A DNA stretch of 23,563 nt from Cytophagales bacterium (GTDB taxonomy: Bacteria > Bacteroidota > Bacteroidia > Cytophagales > Spirosomataceae): assembly GCA_013205605.1 (NCBI GenBank), contig JABMMK010000064.1:1-23563 (forward strand), written 5' to 3'. Positions 1 through 7,500 of this stretch are shown here, piece by piece. The notes under the pieces are model-generated. The model did no database searches and was not told the origin of the DNA. It saw only the letters and a list, made by a program, of their open reading frames with translations. The position numbers and the translations under genes are program-made. Within the stretch, counting starts at the first letter, position 1. The number at the start of each line of letters is the position of its first letter.

Positions 1-381
1 AAGCAAGGAAGCATCATAAACATTGCGTCCACTTATGGGGTGGTGGGGCCAGATCAGTCGTTATATAAGGATGAAAATGGCCAACAACTATTTTTTAAAA
101 CACCGGCGTACCCAACGACCAAGGGGGCTGTAATTAATTTCACCAGATACTTAGCGGCCTATTGGGGCGAGCAAGGCATCCGAGTAAATACGCTTTCTCC
201 TGGCGGTGTGGAAAATGGACAAACCGATTTTTTTATGCAGCAATATTCGGCTAAAACACTTTTAAAGCGAATGGCTAAACCAGATGATTATGCCGGTGCT
301 TTAGTGTTTTTAGCGAGTGATGCGTCAAGCTATATGACAGGCGCAAATTTGGTCGTCGACGGAGGATTTACAGCAATTTAA
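1..381 (+). CDS. SDR family oxidoreductase, C-terminal part (5' end outside window)
   Basis: The reading frame is open from base 1 to the TAA at 379-381, so the N-terminal nucleotide-binding half lies outside the window. The visible part begins with the strand leading to the catalytic Ser (IINIAST). The catalytic YxxxK follows as AYPTTKGAV, then the IRVNTLSPGG loop, and the chain closes with the classical-SDR ending (ALVFLASDASSYMTGANLVVDGG). These are hallmarks of NAD(P)-dependent short-chain dehydrogenases. The substrate cannot be read from this fragment. One base separates its stop from the KdsC-like phosphatase start, so the two are almost certainly cotranscribed, and a NeuB-family gene lies nearby on the other strand. 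From context I infer a sugar-modifying oxidoreductase in nonulosonic-acid (sialic-, KDN- or legionaminic-type) synthesis, comparable to PtmA-type SDRs of flagellin-glycan loci. Confidence 0.9.
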   Translation, partial: KQGSIINIASTYGVVGPDQSLYKDENGQQLFFKTPAYPTTKGAVINFTRYLAAYWGEQGIRVNTLSPGGVENGQTDFFMQQYSAKTLLKRMAKPDDYAGALVFLASDASSYMTGANLVVDGGFTAI

Positions 382-382
382 G

Positions 383-880
383 ATGGAAGATTTAAAGATA
401 AAACTGGCTAAAATAAAATGGGTATTGACCGATTGCGATGGGGTCCTTACTGATGGTGGAGTATATTACGGTGAAGAAGGAGAATATCTAAAAAAGTTTA
501 ATGTTCGAGATGGGATGGGAGTGGAACGGTTGAGGACTTTAGTTCAAGTACCTACAGGGATTATTACCGGAGAATCTTCTCCATCTGTGGTTAAAAGGGC
601 AGAAAAATTAGGCATTACCGAATTGAATTTAGGGGTTAAGGAAAAGAAGGGAGTCGTTAATCGGATCCTAAAAAGATATTATTTAAAAACAGAAGAGCTT
701 GCTTATATTGGGGACGATGTAAACGACTTAGTCGTTAGATCTTTGGTGGGCTTGTTTTTTTGCCCAGCTGATGCGCTACCTCAAGTCAAAGCGGAGGCGG
801 ATGTAATATTAACGCTTGACGGAGGAAGAGGGTGTTTTCGTGAAATGGCAGAAATGATTATTAAGGCCAAAACAGATTAA
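383..880 (+). CDS. KdsC-like HAD phosphatase (3-deoxy-nonulosonate/octulosonate phosphatase family)
   Basis: A 165-aa protein, the usual size for KdsC-type C0 HAD phosphatases, which lack a large cap. HAD motif I is LTDCDGVLTDGG, with nucleophile Asp17 and Asp19. Motif II is the Thr of GIITGESS, motif III the Lys in GVKEKKGVV, and motif IV GDDVND. The KFNVRDGMG segment after motif I is typical of KdsC and of the phosphatase domain fused to some CMP-sialate synthetases. These enzymes are Mg-dependent, cytoplasmic, and dephosphorylate Kdo-8-P or 9-phosphorylated nonulosonates. Beside the SDR (1-nt gap) and close to a NeuB gene, a role on KDN-9-P or a related acid is as likely as Kdo-8-P. Its TAA overlaps the stop of the convergent SMR gene in the four bases TTAA at 877-880. 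Confidence 0.88.
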   Translation: MEDLKIKLAKIKWVLTDCDGVLTDGGVYYGEEGEYLKKFNVRDGMGVERLRTLVQVPTGIITGESSPSVVKRAEKLGITELNLGVKEKKGVVNRILKRYYLKTEELAYIGDDVNDLVVRSLVGLFFCPADALPQVKAEADVILTLDGGRGCFREMAEMIIKAKTD

Positions 881-1254
881 CTTGCGCTGTAATTTTTAAG
901 TCCAATGATGCCCACGATGATTAAAGTCATGAAGAAAAATTCCATCAATGACGTGGATGTTTTAAAGATAAAAATATCGCAAATTTTAATCATCACCAGT
1001 GAAAATGCAGTCCAAACTGCAATGGCTGTAGACGTGGGAATATCTTTTAAGGCCAACGATAAAAAGTAAATATTGCCGCCTCCTGAAATGACGTAAGCTA
1101 TAAATGGAACCAATTCCATTCCCACTGATTTACTCATTAGAGAGTCTGCTTGGTAAGCATTTTTTAATTGGCTAAAATTCATATACTTCAACGCGTAGGT
1201 CCAACCCGTTTCGAAAACCGCTGCTATAAGTATATTAATCCAAGGTTTTATCAT
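877..1254 (-). CDS. SMR/DMT-superfamily small membrane transporter
   Basis: A 125-aa, four-helix hydrophobic protein. The first helix carries AAVFETGWTYALKY, matching the SMR-family signature around the essential membrane Glu (EmrE Glu14, here Glu15). The third helix reads PTSTAIAVWTAFSLV, close to the family's GTAYAVWTG segment. Family members are H+-coupled exporters of cationic compounds or guanidinium, or lipid-linked-sugar flippases in the ArnE/F branch. It is somewhat longer than the usual 105-110 aa because of extra residues around positions 28-48, so the substrate is uncertain. Its start lies inside the 3' end of the upstream desaturase gene (20-bp overlap), indicating translational coupling. 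Given the sugar and lipid genes around it, a lipid- or glycan-related role is possible but not shown. Confidence 0.78.
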   Translation of the reverse strand: MIKPWINILIAAVFETGWTYALKYMNFSQLKNAYQADSLMSKSVGMELVPFIAYVISGGGNIYFLSLALKDIPTSTAIAVWTAFSLVMIKICDIFIFKTSTSLMEFFFMTLIIVGIIGLKNYSAS

Positions 1255-2047
1255 CTAATTTATTTTCTTTTAAATCTTCGAAATACCAACGGTAAATCGC
1301 GTATACATGTTGGCGGATGTAATCCTTTGGAAACTTATAATACAAACCCCAAAAGCGTGGTTTTTGTTTGGTTTCATAAAGTGTCCCAAACATGACATCC
1401 CAAATACTAAACTTGGTGGCAAAGTTAGCATGAAATACTTCTTCGTGGTTTGCGTGATGCCACAAATGAAATTCAGGGCCATTTAAAATGTATTTTAATC
1501 GACCAAAAGTGAAGTTGATATTCGCATGAATATACATGCCCCACAAGCCGTCAATGAGTCCTTTGATGGGAATCACGACCGGATCCGCACCCAAAAGGAA
1601 AATGGGTAAAAATTCAATGGTTTGATTAATTAAAATTTCTACGGAGTGTGATCGAGCCCCTGCAATCCAGTCGATGTATTTGTTGGAATGATGCGCTTCA
1701 TGCGTTCGCCATAGTAATTTATTCGCATGCTGCCAGCGATGAAACCAATAGATGTAAAAATCATGTGTAATGAGAAAAAAAAGTACCTGACATGCAATGG
1801 GCCAATGACTTAATTTGGGAAAATCACCCCATGAAATGGAGGTATGTATGGGAGCTATGATGTAATCAAAAATAAGAATTTTTAAAAAGAAGCTTTGGAC
1901 TAATGTATAGCCTAAAAAATCAGTCCAAAAGCCTTCTCTGAAAAAAGGAATTCCCCTTCGGTAGGGGAATTTCCTTTCTAAATATATAAGCACGGCACTT
2001 CCAATAACGAGAAGTAGTGTGCAGATTTCTACTACATTAAATTGCAT
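1235..2047 (-). CDS. Sterol desaturase / fatty acid hydroxylase family membrane protein
   Basis: A 270-aa integral membrane protein with several N-terminal hydrophobic segments. It has the three His clusters of the fatty acid hydroxylase superfamily: H103RWQH107 (HX3H), H116EAHH120 (HX2HH) and H194LWHH198 (HX2HH), with extra His at 95 and 174. These ligate a di-iron centre that activates O2 to hydroxylate or desaturate lipid substrates at the cytoplasmic membrane face. Family members act on sterols, carotenoids, sphingolipids, alkylglycerols and fatty acids, and the sequence does not decide which. The start is the ATG at 2045-2047, four bases after the NeuB stop, so it is in the same minus-strand operon. 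It overlaps the SMR gene downstream. Confidence 0.88.
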   Translation of the reverse strand: MQFNVVEICTLLLVIGSAVLIYLERKFPYRRGIPFFREGFWTDFLGYTLVQSFFLKILIFDYIIAPIHTSISWGDFPKLSHWPIACQVLFFLITHDFYIYWFHRWQHANKLLWRTHEAHHSNKYIDWIAGARSHSVEILINQTIEFLPIFLLGADPVVIPIKGLIDGLWGMYIHANINFTFGRLKYILNGPEFHLWHHANHEEVFHANFATKFSIWDVMFGTLYETKQKPRFWGLYYKFPKDYIRQHVYAIYRWYFEDLKENKLDDKTLD

Positions 2048-2051
2048 GATA

Positions 2052-2963
2052 TTATGCTTTTTCCATTAACCTGTTTTCGGTAATATTAACCCGTAACTTT
2101 TTCATAGGACCCACTTCGCTATCGTAAACTTTCTTAATCCCGTCGCCTAATCCTAATTCTGTGTCACGTATGTCCTTTACCAACTTGACAAAACCTTGTG
2201 GTTCAACGGATGCTGCATGATCTGAACCCCACATGGCGCGATCTAAAGTGAAATGTCTTTCAACAAACTCAGCTCCTAAAGCCACGGCAGAAACCGTTGG
2301 ACTTAATCCAGTTTCATGTCCTGAATATCCAATGATGTATTCTGGATATAAATCTTTTAACGTTTGAATCATCTTTAAATTCAATTCTTCTGGTTTGCAA
2401 GGGTATGCAGATGTCGAATGAGCGATCATCAAAGGATAATCTCCATATTCACGAATCAATTCCACCGCAAAAACGATTTCATCTACGCGAGACATTCCCG
2501 TTGAAATCATGATAGGTCTACCCGTTTCACAAATCTTTCTGATTAATTGGTCATCAGTTAAAGAAGCGGACGCTAATTTATACATCACAGGTTCGAAGCT
2601 CTCCATGAAATCCACAGATGGCTCATCCCAAGCAGATGCAAACCAGTCGATTCCCAAAGATTTACAATAGGCGTCAATTTCTGAATATTCTAAGGCACCA
2701 AATTCCGTTTTTCTCTTATAATCAATGTAAGTCATCGGACCCCAAGGCGTATCTCTCATGATTTCCCATTGATCCTTAGGAACACAAATTTCAGGTGTAC
2801 GCTTTTGGAATTTTACTGCATCTACTTTGGCTTCTACTGCCGCGTCGATTAACAATTTGGCAGTTTCTAAAGAGCCATTATGATTAATGCCAATTTCTGC
2901 AATGATGTAACATGGGGATCCATTCCCTATTTCTTTTCCAGTGTTTAGTGTTATTTTTTTCAT
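2052..2963 (-). CDS. N-acetylneuraminate synthase family protein (NeuB-like), without SAF domain
   Basis: A 303-aa TIM-barrel protein of the NeuB family, which condenses PEP with a hexosamine or hexose (ManNAc, ManNAc-6-P, mannose-6-P or a dideoxy analogue) to make a nonulosonic acid. Recognisable blocks are IAEIGINHNGSLETAK (21-36), VDAVKFQKRTPE (47-58), RDTPWGPMTYIDYK (70-83), MISTGMS (152-158), HSTSAYPC (182-189) and IGYSGHETG (211-219). His216 and His237 have the same 21-residue spacing as the two Mn-ligand histidines of meningococcal NeuB. The chain stops after the barrel, while typical NeuB/SpsE/NANS proteins continue for about 50 residues as an antifreeze-like (SAF) domain. The truncation looks native: there is a clean stop followed closely by the next gene. 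The start lies three bases after the metallophosphoesterase stop. Confidence 0.87.
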   Translation of the reverse strand: MKKITLNTGKEIGNGSPCYIIAEIGINHNGSLETAKLLIDAAVEAKVDAVKFQKRTPEICVPKDQWEIMRDTPWGPMTYIDYKRKTEFGALEYSEIDAYCKSLGIDWFASAWDEPSVDFMESFEPVMYKLASASLTDDQLIRKICETGRPIMISTGMSRVDEIVFAVELIREYGDYPLMIAHSTSAYPCKPEELNLKMIQTLKDLYPEYIIGYSGHETGLSPTVSAVALGAEFVERHFTLDRAMWGSDHAASVEPQGFVKLVKDIRDTELGLGDGIKKVYDSEVGPMKKLRVNITENRLMEKA

Positions 2964-2966
2964 TTC

Positions 2967-3893
2967 TTATGTTGTATATGTTTGGTAATTATTTGTGAAA
3001 GTTCCGTCTGAGAATAAATCTATAATCGCGTAACCAGGTTGAGTTTGTTGGTAATTTCCTCCCCACCATGCGCCACTGACCGCGCCGTTGCAGCAGTAAC
3101 TAATTCCGTTATATTCTACTCGATCCAATAAGTGGATATGTCCACTGATGGCTAATTTTACATTGGGATATTTGAAAAATAAATCTTTTAAATCCGAGGC
3201 ATCTTCATGCATCCATTTTCCAGGTATATTCCATTGGTTTTTTTCAAAACGCTTCCCATCAAAAAATATACAGGCTGATAAAATAGGGATGTGAGAAACA
3301 ATCATGGTGGGTTTATTAGCTGGAATTTGGGCTAGCTCATTTTTCAACCAATCTATTTGTTCTTCATCGATTTTCCCAGTATACCAACGACCGTCTTTAT
3401 CAGGACTGATGCTATCTAAACTGATTAAATGCCAGATGCCTAAATCCTTCGAATAATATCTGTGTGATTCTTTCAGCTCGTCCAATGCCCATTTTTTTCC
3501 ATCCTCGATGCTAGCGACATTTTCTGATTTACACCAGATATCATGGTTTCCTAAGGATTGAACAATGGGTACCGATAGCTCGTTTTTTAATACATCATGC
3601 CAAAGTTTCCATTGCTTTTCTGCCACTGAACGTCCGCCTCGATGTGCATCCATGATGGAGTCGCCACTATTTAAAATTAAGTCGGGTTGTTGTTCTAAAT
3701 TTTGAATGTGGTGTAAGCACTTGGCAAATCCTTTCGACGCTCCTATCAAGGGCATCATGTGAACATCAGTAATATGTGCAATTCGGAAAGATTTTTTTGA
3801 AGTCGACGCTTCAGCAAAGGCACTCAATTTAGGGACAGTTATTGCACTTGCAATTAAACCGAAAGATCTTAATATAGAAGATCGTCTATTCAT
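2967..3893 (-). CDS. Exported calcineurin-like metallophosphoesterase
   Basis: A 308-aa protein with an N-terminal export signal. MNRRSSILRSFGLIASA has a twin-arginine-like start and a hydrophobic stretch, and the signal ends near AFAEAS (25-30), so export by Tat or Sec is expected. The metallophosphoesterase metal ligands are all present: DVH (D43, H45), SGDS (D78), GNHD (115-118), VSH (H201) and GHIH (251-254). These bind two metals and hydrolyse phosphomono- or phosphodiesters; the substrate is unknown. It is the first gene of the minus-strand unit that continues into NeuB, the desaturase and the SMR protein. A perfect 16-bp palindrome lies a few bases upstream of its ATG. Confidence 0.87.
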   Translation of the reverse strand: MNRRSSILRSFGLIASAITVPKLSAFAEASTSKKSFRIAHITDVHMMPLIGASKGFAKCLHHIQNLEQQPDLILNSGDSIMDAHRGGRSVAEKQWKLWHDVLKNELSVPIVQSLGNHDIWCKSENVASIEDGKKWALDELKESHRYYSKDLGIWHLISLDSISPDKDGRWYTGKIDEEQIDWLKNELAQIPANKPTMIVSHIPILSACIFFDGKRFEKNQWNIPGKWMHEDASDLKDLFFKYPNVKLAISGHIHLLDRVEYNGISYCCNGAVSGAWWGGNYQQTQPGYAIIDLFSDGTFTNNYQTYTT

Positions 3894-3897
3894 CTTG

Positions 3898-3913
3898 AGA
3901 GATTTAAATCTCT
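3898..3913. promoter_or_regulatory. 16-bp perfect palindrome upstream of the metallophosphoesterase gene
   Basis: AGAGATTTAAATCTCT is perfectly self-complementary and sits five bases from the start codon of the minus-strand metallophosphoesterase gene. A second palindrome, ATTTGGCCAAAT, is at 3984-3995 in the same 125-bp gap. Either could be an operator or a weak RNA fold near the ribosome-binding region. No consensus promoter was recognised in this gap. Confidence 0.35.
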
Positions 3914-4018
3914 ACAAATTTCCAAATCAAATATTAACTAATGAGTGATTAAAATTTAAGAAAATGTTATGAATTGGCTGGAAATTTGGCCAAATATTAA
4001 CGCGATGTAAAGCGAATA

Positions 4019-5197
4019 TTAAGCGCTTTTTAAGGGACTGATTTGAAGTAATTTGGAAATTACTTTTAGGAAGAAATCTGAGAATTCGAATGTGCTTTTC
4101 TTAGCTTTGATTTGAATTAACCCGTCCAAATGTTCGCTGATTTTTAAACTTGTCTTTTGCGCCCACACCTCATAGTCATTATTTGCCATTCTATTGTGGC
4201 TTAAATAATCTTTAAAAATTTCTAGGTCAAAGCTTTTTGCCGCAATTCCAGCCCCAGAAATCTCCCCATCATAGGCATTGATCATCTGCTCAATGTGATT
4301 AGGAACGGGAACCATCATGACAGGCTTTTTAAGGTACATGGCTTCGGCTACTGACTCAAAACCAGCGGTGGAAATAAGGCCTGCACAAATGGACATTTTC
4401 GCTAAATATTTCTCGGCATCTATTGGGTGAAAAGTTAGATTTTTACTTGGGCTAAATACCTCTTTTTTTTCCGGATGATCCCAAAAACAATCCAACGTAA
4501 TTTCACTATTCTTTTCTGCCCAAGAAATAATTTGATCTGCTAACTTATAATGGGTCACATACATAAGCCAAGATTTGCCGGCGATAGGTACGATCTTTTT
4601 TACCTCTTGACGCAACAAAGGAGGGACTACATAAATATTTTTTTCTAGATCATCCGGCATTTCTCTAAACGAAAGTCCTAAGAATTTTTTAGTTCCAATG
4701 GCCGTAAATTTGGTATTGATATTCAGCAAAAACTGGTCAAACCTCTTCTCAGAAATGGATTTAAAATGTCGATTTAACAATAAATATTGATGGCCTATCG
4801 ACATACACGGAATCTTAGATCTCGTCTTTAGGAAATATAAACCTGTAATGGATTCGTAAAAGTTAACGATGCCGTCTGGCTGAAGCTCGAATATAAATTT
4901 TTCTAAGGAGGAGGCACTTTTACAATACGTTTTAAACCTTTTAATGGCCTGCATAGCCGTTTTGCCCAATTGCACCGAATTCCCATTTCCATAATTGATG
5001 GACGGGCTTTCATATTGTATTAAAGGAACATCCCCGATAAACTCAGTAAAAAATGCAGGTATTTTCCGCCCTTGAAATGAACCTACCGCATATCCCACGA
5101 CCTCATGCCCAGCCTCCTCAGCGATCTGTGTCATGGAAATGGCCTGTGTTAAATGGCCCCTTCCTTCTCCCTGAACTGTGAAAATAAATTTCCCCAT
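4019..5197 (-). CDS. GT-B fold glycosyltransferase (MurG / UDP-glucuronosyltransferase-like)
   Basis: A 392-aa soluble protein. The N-terminus (FIFTVQGEGRGHLTQAISM, residues 4-22) has the GxGRGHxxxA loop of GT-B enzymes of the MurG/MJ1255 type. The C-terminal half has the nucleotide-sugar-binding signature: LISTAGFESVAEAMYLKKPV (274-293), then VPVPNHIEQMINA (296-308). Members move a sugar from a UDP donor to a lipid or glycan acceptor at the inner leaflet. The ATG at 5195-5197 is four bases downstream of the LpxH-like stop, so they form an operon, and the pairing suggests action on a lipid A- or lipid-linked substrate. Acceptor and donor are not identifiable here. Confidence 0.8.
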   Translation of the reverse strand: MGKFIFTVQGEGRGHLTQAISMTQIAEEAGHEVVGYAVGSFQGRKIPAFFTEFIGDVPLIQYESPSINYGNGNSVQLGKTAMQAIKRFKTYCKSASSLEKFIFELQPDGIVNFYESITGLYFLKTRSKIPCMSIGHQYLLLNRHFKSISEKRFDQFLLNINTKFTAIGTKKFLGLSFREMPDDLEKNIYVVPPLLRQEVKKIVPIAGKSWLMYVTHYKLADQIISWAEKNSEITLDCFWDHPEKKEVFSPSKNLTFHPIDAEKYLAKMSICAGLISTAGFESVAEAMYLKKPVMMVPVPNHIEQMINAYDGEISGAGIAAKSFDLEIFKDYLSHNRMANNDYEVWAQKTSLKISEHLDGLIQIKAKKSTFEFSDFFLKVISKLLQISPLKSA

Positions 5198-5201
5198 GGG
5201 A

Positions 5202-6014
5202 TTATATTTTTATTTCTTCTGATGTTTGATCATCCCAAATCTCCTCAAGTTCTTTCTCTAAGTTGTAATTTGGATATTGGACAATGGACCATTCTCCTTC
5301 ATGTGTCTCAACTAAAGCCGTTAACGACTCTACCCAATCCCCAGAATTCATGTAAATGACTCCATTGATTTCCTTGATTTCAGCTTTGTGGATATGCCCG
5401 CAAATAATTCCATCAGCTTGCTTTGCTTTCGCCAATTCAGCTAATTTCTCCTCAAAATCGGAGATGAAATTGACCGCCGCTTTTACTTTCTGTTTGATGG
5501 TTTGTGACAAAGAAAAATAGGGGAGGCCACGCCAATTTCGATACTGGTTGTACCATTTATTTAACCATAACAAAAAGGTATACCCAATGTCACCTAAATA
5601 GGCCAACCACTTCATCTGACTCGTGATGCTATCAAAGATGTCACCATGCGTAATGAAGAATTTTTTTCCAAAACTCTTCAACATATAATCTTGGCGGATT
5701 GAAAATTGCTTTCCGATTTTTAAAGGCAATACCTGCTCCAAAAAATCATCATGATTACCTCTTAAGTAAATCACTTCAGTATCCCAAGAATCCATCATTT
5801 TGAGGACAGCTCTAAAAAATGAAGTGTGCTTCTTTTTCCAGGACCCTCCTTTCTTTAATTGCCAACCGTCAATGATGTCTCCATTGAGAATTAACTGATG
5901 ACAAGAATTTGCTTTGAGGAATTCGTTGACTTCCGCAGCCTTAGCTCCCTTGCTACCCAAGTGCAAGTCGGAAACAACAATCGTTTTGTAAGTGGGCTGT
6001 ACGTTGCGACCCAT
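5202..6014 (-). CDS. lpxH: UDP-2,3-diacylglucosamine diphosphatase-like metallophosphoesterase (LpxH family)
   Basis: A calcineurin-like phosphoesterase of the LpxH/YbbF type, which cleaves UDP-2,3-diacylglucosamine to lipid X and UMP in lipid A synthesis at the cytoplasmic membrane. Numbered from the ATG at 6014 (270 aa), the motifs are VSDLHLGS (D16, H18), NGDIID (D46), RGNHDD (85-90), THGD (122-125) and, near the C-terminus, CGHIHKAE. The GDxxD plus RGNHDD pattern and the hydrophobic stretch YLGDIGYTFLLWLNKWYNQY in the cap fit LpxH-like enzymes. The frame extends upstream to a TTG at 6041. I prefer the ATG at 6014, because a good -7 element (TAGCTTTG on the minus strand) covers 6039-6046 and would put the transcript start between the two. 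An LpxH2 or other paralogue remains possible. Confidence 0.82.
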   Translation of the reverse strand: MGRNVQPTYKTIVVSDLHLGSKGAKAAEVNEFLKANSCHQLILNGDIIDGWQLKKGGSWKKKHTSFFRAVLKMMDSWDTEVIYLRGNHDDFLEQVLPLKIGKQFSIRQDYMLKSFGKKFFITHGDIFDSITSQMKWLAYLGDIGYTFLLWLNKWYNQYRNWRGLPYFSLSQTIKQKVKAAVNFISDFEEKLAELAKAKQADGIICGHIHKAEIKEINGVIYMNSGDWVESLTALVETHEGEWSIVQYPNYNLEKELEEIWDDQTSEEIKI

Positions 6015-6038
6015 GTGTGGTATGCGAATTTGGTAGCC

Positions 6039-6046
6039 CAAAGCTA
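6039..6046 (-). promoter_or_regulatory. Putative Bacteroidota -7 element for lpxH and the glycosyltransferase
   Basis: Read on the minus strand, TAGCTTTG matches the TAnnTTTG -7 consensus of Bacteroidota primary sigma promoters. It would start transcription about 20 nt before the ATG at 6014. No convincing TTTG -33 box sits at the expected distance, so confidence is limited. Confidence 0.4.
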
Positions 6047-6106
6047 TTAATTCAAAATAACCGAATGGTTAACAAAACGTTAAGAGTGGGTAAATAAATT
6101 ATTTCC

Positions 6107-6157
6107 CATACTGTTAAGCTTTACTAACTTTTTAAAAGTTAGTAAAGCTACAGTATG
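6107..6157. repeat. 51-bp near-perfect inverted repeat between exuT and lpxH
   Basis: The arms start CATACTG (6107) and end CAGTATG (6157). The inner 33 bases form a perfect 16-bp stem around one central T (6116-6148; AGCTTTACTAACTTTT against its complement), with a small 3-versus-1 base bulge before the outer 7-bp stem. It lies 36 bases past the exuT stop and about 60 bases before the lpxH promoter. It may end the uronate operon transcript, although no clear U-run follows in the minus direction, or it may be a repeated palindromic element. Confidence 0.6.
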
Positions 6158-6193
6158 AATTTTTTAAATCACTATGAATTTGATGAATATCAA

Positions 6194-7474
6194 CTAATCG
6201 ATATTAGCGATTTCCAATTTAGGAGCAAGGGTATAAATGATTGCCCAGGCTATAATATAAGCACTTCCGCACATCAAAAAGATGATGTTATAGCCATCAT
6301 TGATATTGCCTAATAACTTATATTTATCTAATAAAATGCCGACAATAAAAGGAAAGAAAATACCTCCTACCGAACCCGCCATTCCTCCAATACCGATAAT
6401 AGAACTAACGGCTTTTTTAGGAAACATGTCTGTCGCTATGGAGTATATGTTGGCACTCCAAGCCTGATGTGATGCTGCAGCCAACGAAATTAATGCCACT
6501 GCTTGCCAGATATTATCACAATAACGCGCTAACATAATTGGCACCACGGCAAGAGCAAATCCCAGCATGGTAAATTTACGCGCCTTAAATGAAGGCCAAC
6601 CTTTATTAATTAAATAACCAGAAAGCCATCCACCCCCAATACTACCAATGGTCGTTGCGGTATACACAATGATTAATTCTAAACTTGGCTTTTTTAAATC
6701 CAACTGGAAGCGCTCAGAGAAATACGAAGGCAACCAGAATAGGAAAAACCACCAGATTGGATCCGTAAACATTTTGCCAAAAACGAACGCCCAAGTTTGT
6801 CTAAACCCAAATAATTTGCCCCATTTAACAGGATCTTGGTTCTCATCTTTTTCTTCTTTGTCCGCATGGATATAATCAAATTCTTCTTTTGATAAGGACT
6901 TGTGTTTGGATGGTACCTCATAATAAAACCACCAAAAGATCAACCAAACAAATCCAATAGCTCCTGTGGCGATAAAGGCCATTTCCCAGCCATATGCGCC
7001 TAAAATCCAAGGCACTAAAATCGGTGCGGCAACAGCGCCTATGTTGGCCCCAGAATTAAATATTCCTGTCGCTAGCGCGCGTTCATTTTTAGGAAACCAT
7101 TCCGCCGTTGTTTTGATCGCAGCTGGAAAATTCCCCGCTTCGCCCAAACCTAATAAACCACGCATAAATGCAAAACTCATGGTGCCTGTTGCCATGGCAT
7201 GTAACATGGCCGCAATACTCCAAACGATGATGGAAATAGTATATCCTAATTTGGTCCCAATGCGATCAATGATCCCACCAAATCCCAAAAGACTGATGGC
7301 ATAGGCCGCTTGAAATGTAATAACGATGTTTGAGTAATCCGATTCAGACCAATTAAACTGATCTTCCAATACAGGTTTCAACAATCCAATAACCTGTCGG
7401 TCTAAGTAATTTATTGTAGTAGCGAAAAAAAGCAATGCGCAAATTCGCCAGCGATAAGTTCCTATTTTATTCAT
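6194..7474 (-). CDS. exuT: MFS hexuronate transporter (ExuT-like, ACS family)
   Basis: A 426-aa, 12-helix major facilitator protein. The first helix and loop (LLFFATTINYLDRQVIGLLK) are characteristic of the anion:cation symporter family (ExuT, GudP, DgoT). GFGGIIDRIGTKLGY is the MFS loop 2-3 signature, FMRGLLGLGEAGNFPAAIK (residues about 104-122) matches helix 4 of hexuronate transporters, and TTAEWFPKNERALATGIFNSG follows. The likely role is proton-coupled uptake of galacturonate and/or glucuronate across the inner membrane. It is the last gene of the uxaB-uxaC-kdgK-eda-exuT unit, 26 bases after eda, and all upstream genes encode uronate catabolic steps. The long inverted repeat at 6107-6157 lies just downstream. 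Confidence 0.88.
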   Translation of the reverse strand: MNKIGTYRWRICALLFFATTINYLDRQVIGLLKPVLEDQFNWSESDYSNIVITFQAAYAISLLGFGGIIDRIGTKLGYTISIIVWSIAAMLHAMATGTMSFAFMRGLLGLGEAGNFPAAIKTTAEWFPKNERALATGIFNSGANIGAVAAPILVPWILGAYGWEMAFIATGAIGFVWLIFWWFYYEVPSKHKSLSKEEFDYIHADKEEKDENQDPVKWGKLFGFRQTWAFVFGKMFTDPIWWFFLFWLPSYFSERFQLDLKKPSLELIIVYTATTIGSIGGGWLSGYLINKGWPSFKARKFTMLGFALAVVPIMLARYCDNIWQAVALISLAAASHQAWSANIYSIATDMFPKKAVSSIIGIGGMAGSVGGIFFPFIVGILLDKYKLLGNINDGYNIIFLMCGSAYIIAWAIIYTLAPKLEIANID

Positions 7475-7500
7475 GGTTTAGAGTGTTTTTGAGGCTAATG

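Noticed and set aside
6015..6041. Upstream TTG start for lpxH adding nine residues
   Set aside because: The predicted -7 element overlaps it and the conserved domain begins after the ATG at 6014.
6648..7304. Open frames antisense to and out of frame with exuT
   Set aside because: Low-complexity translations that mirror the transporter's hydrophobic codons; no independent support.
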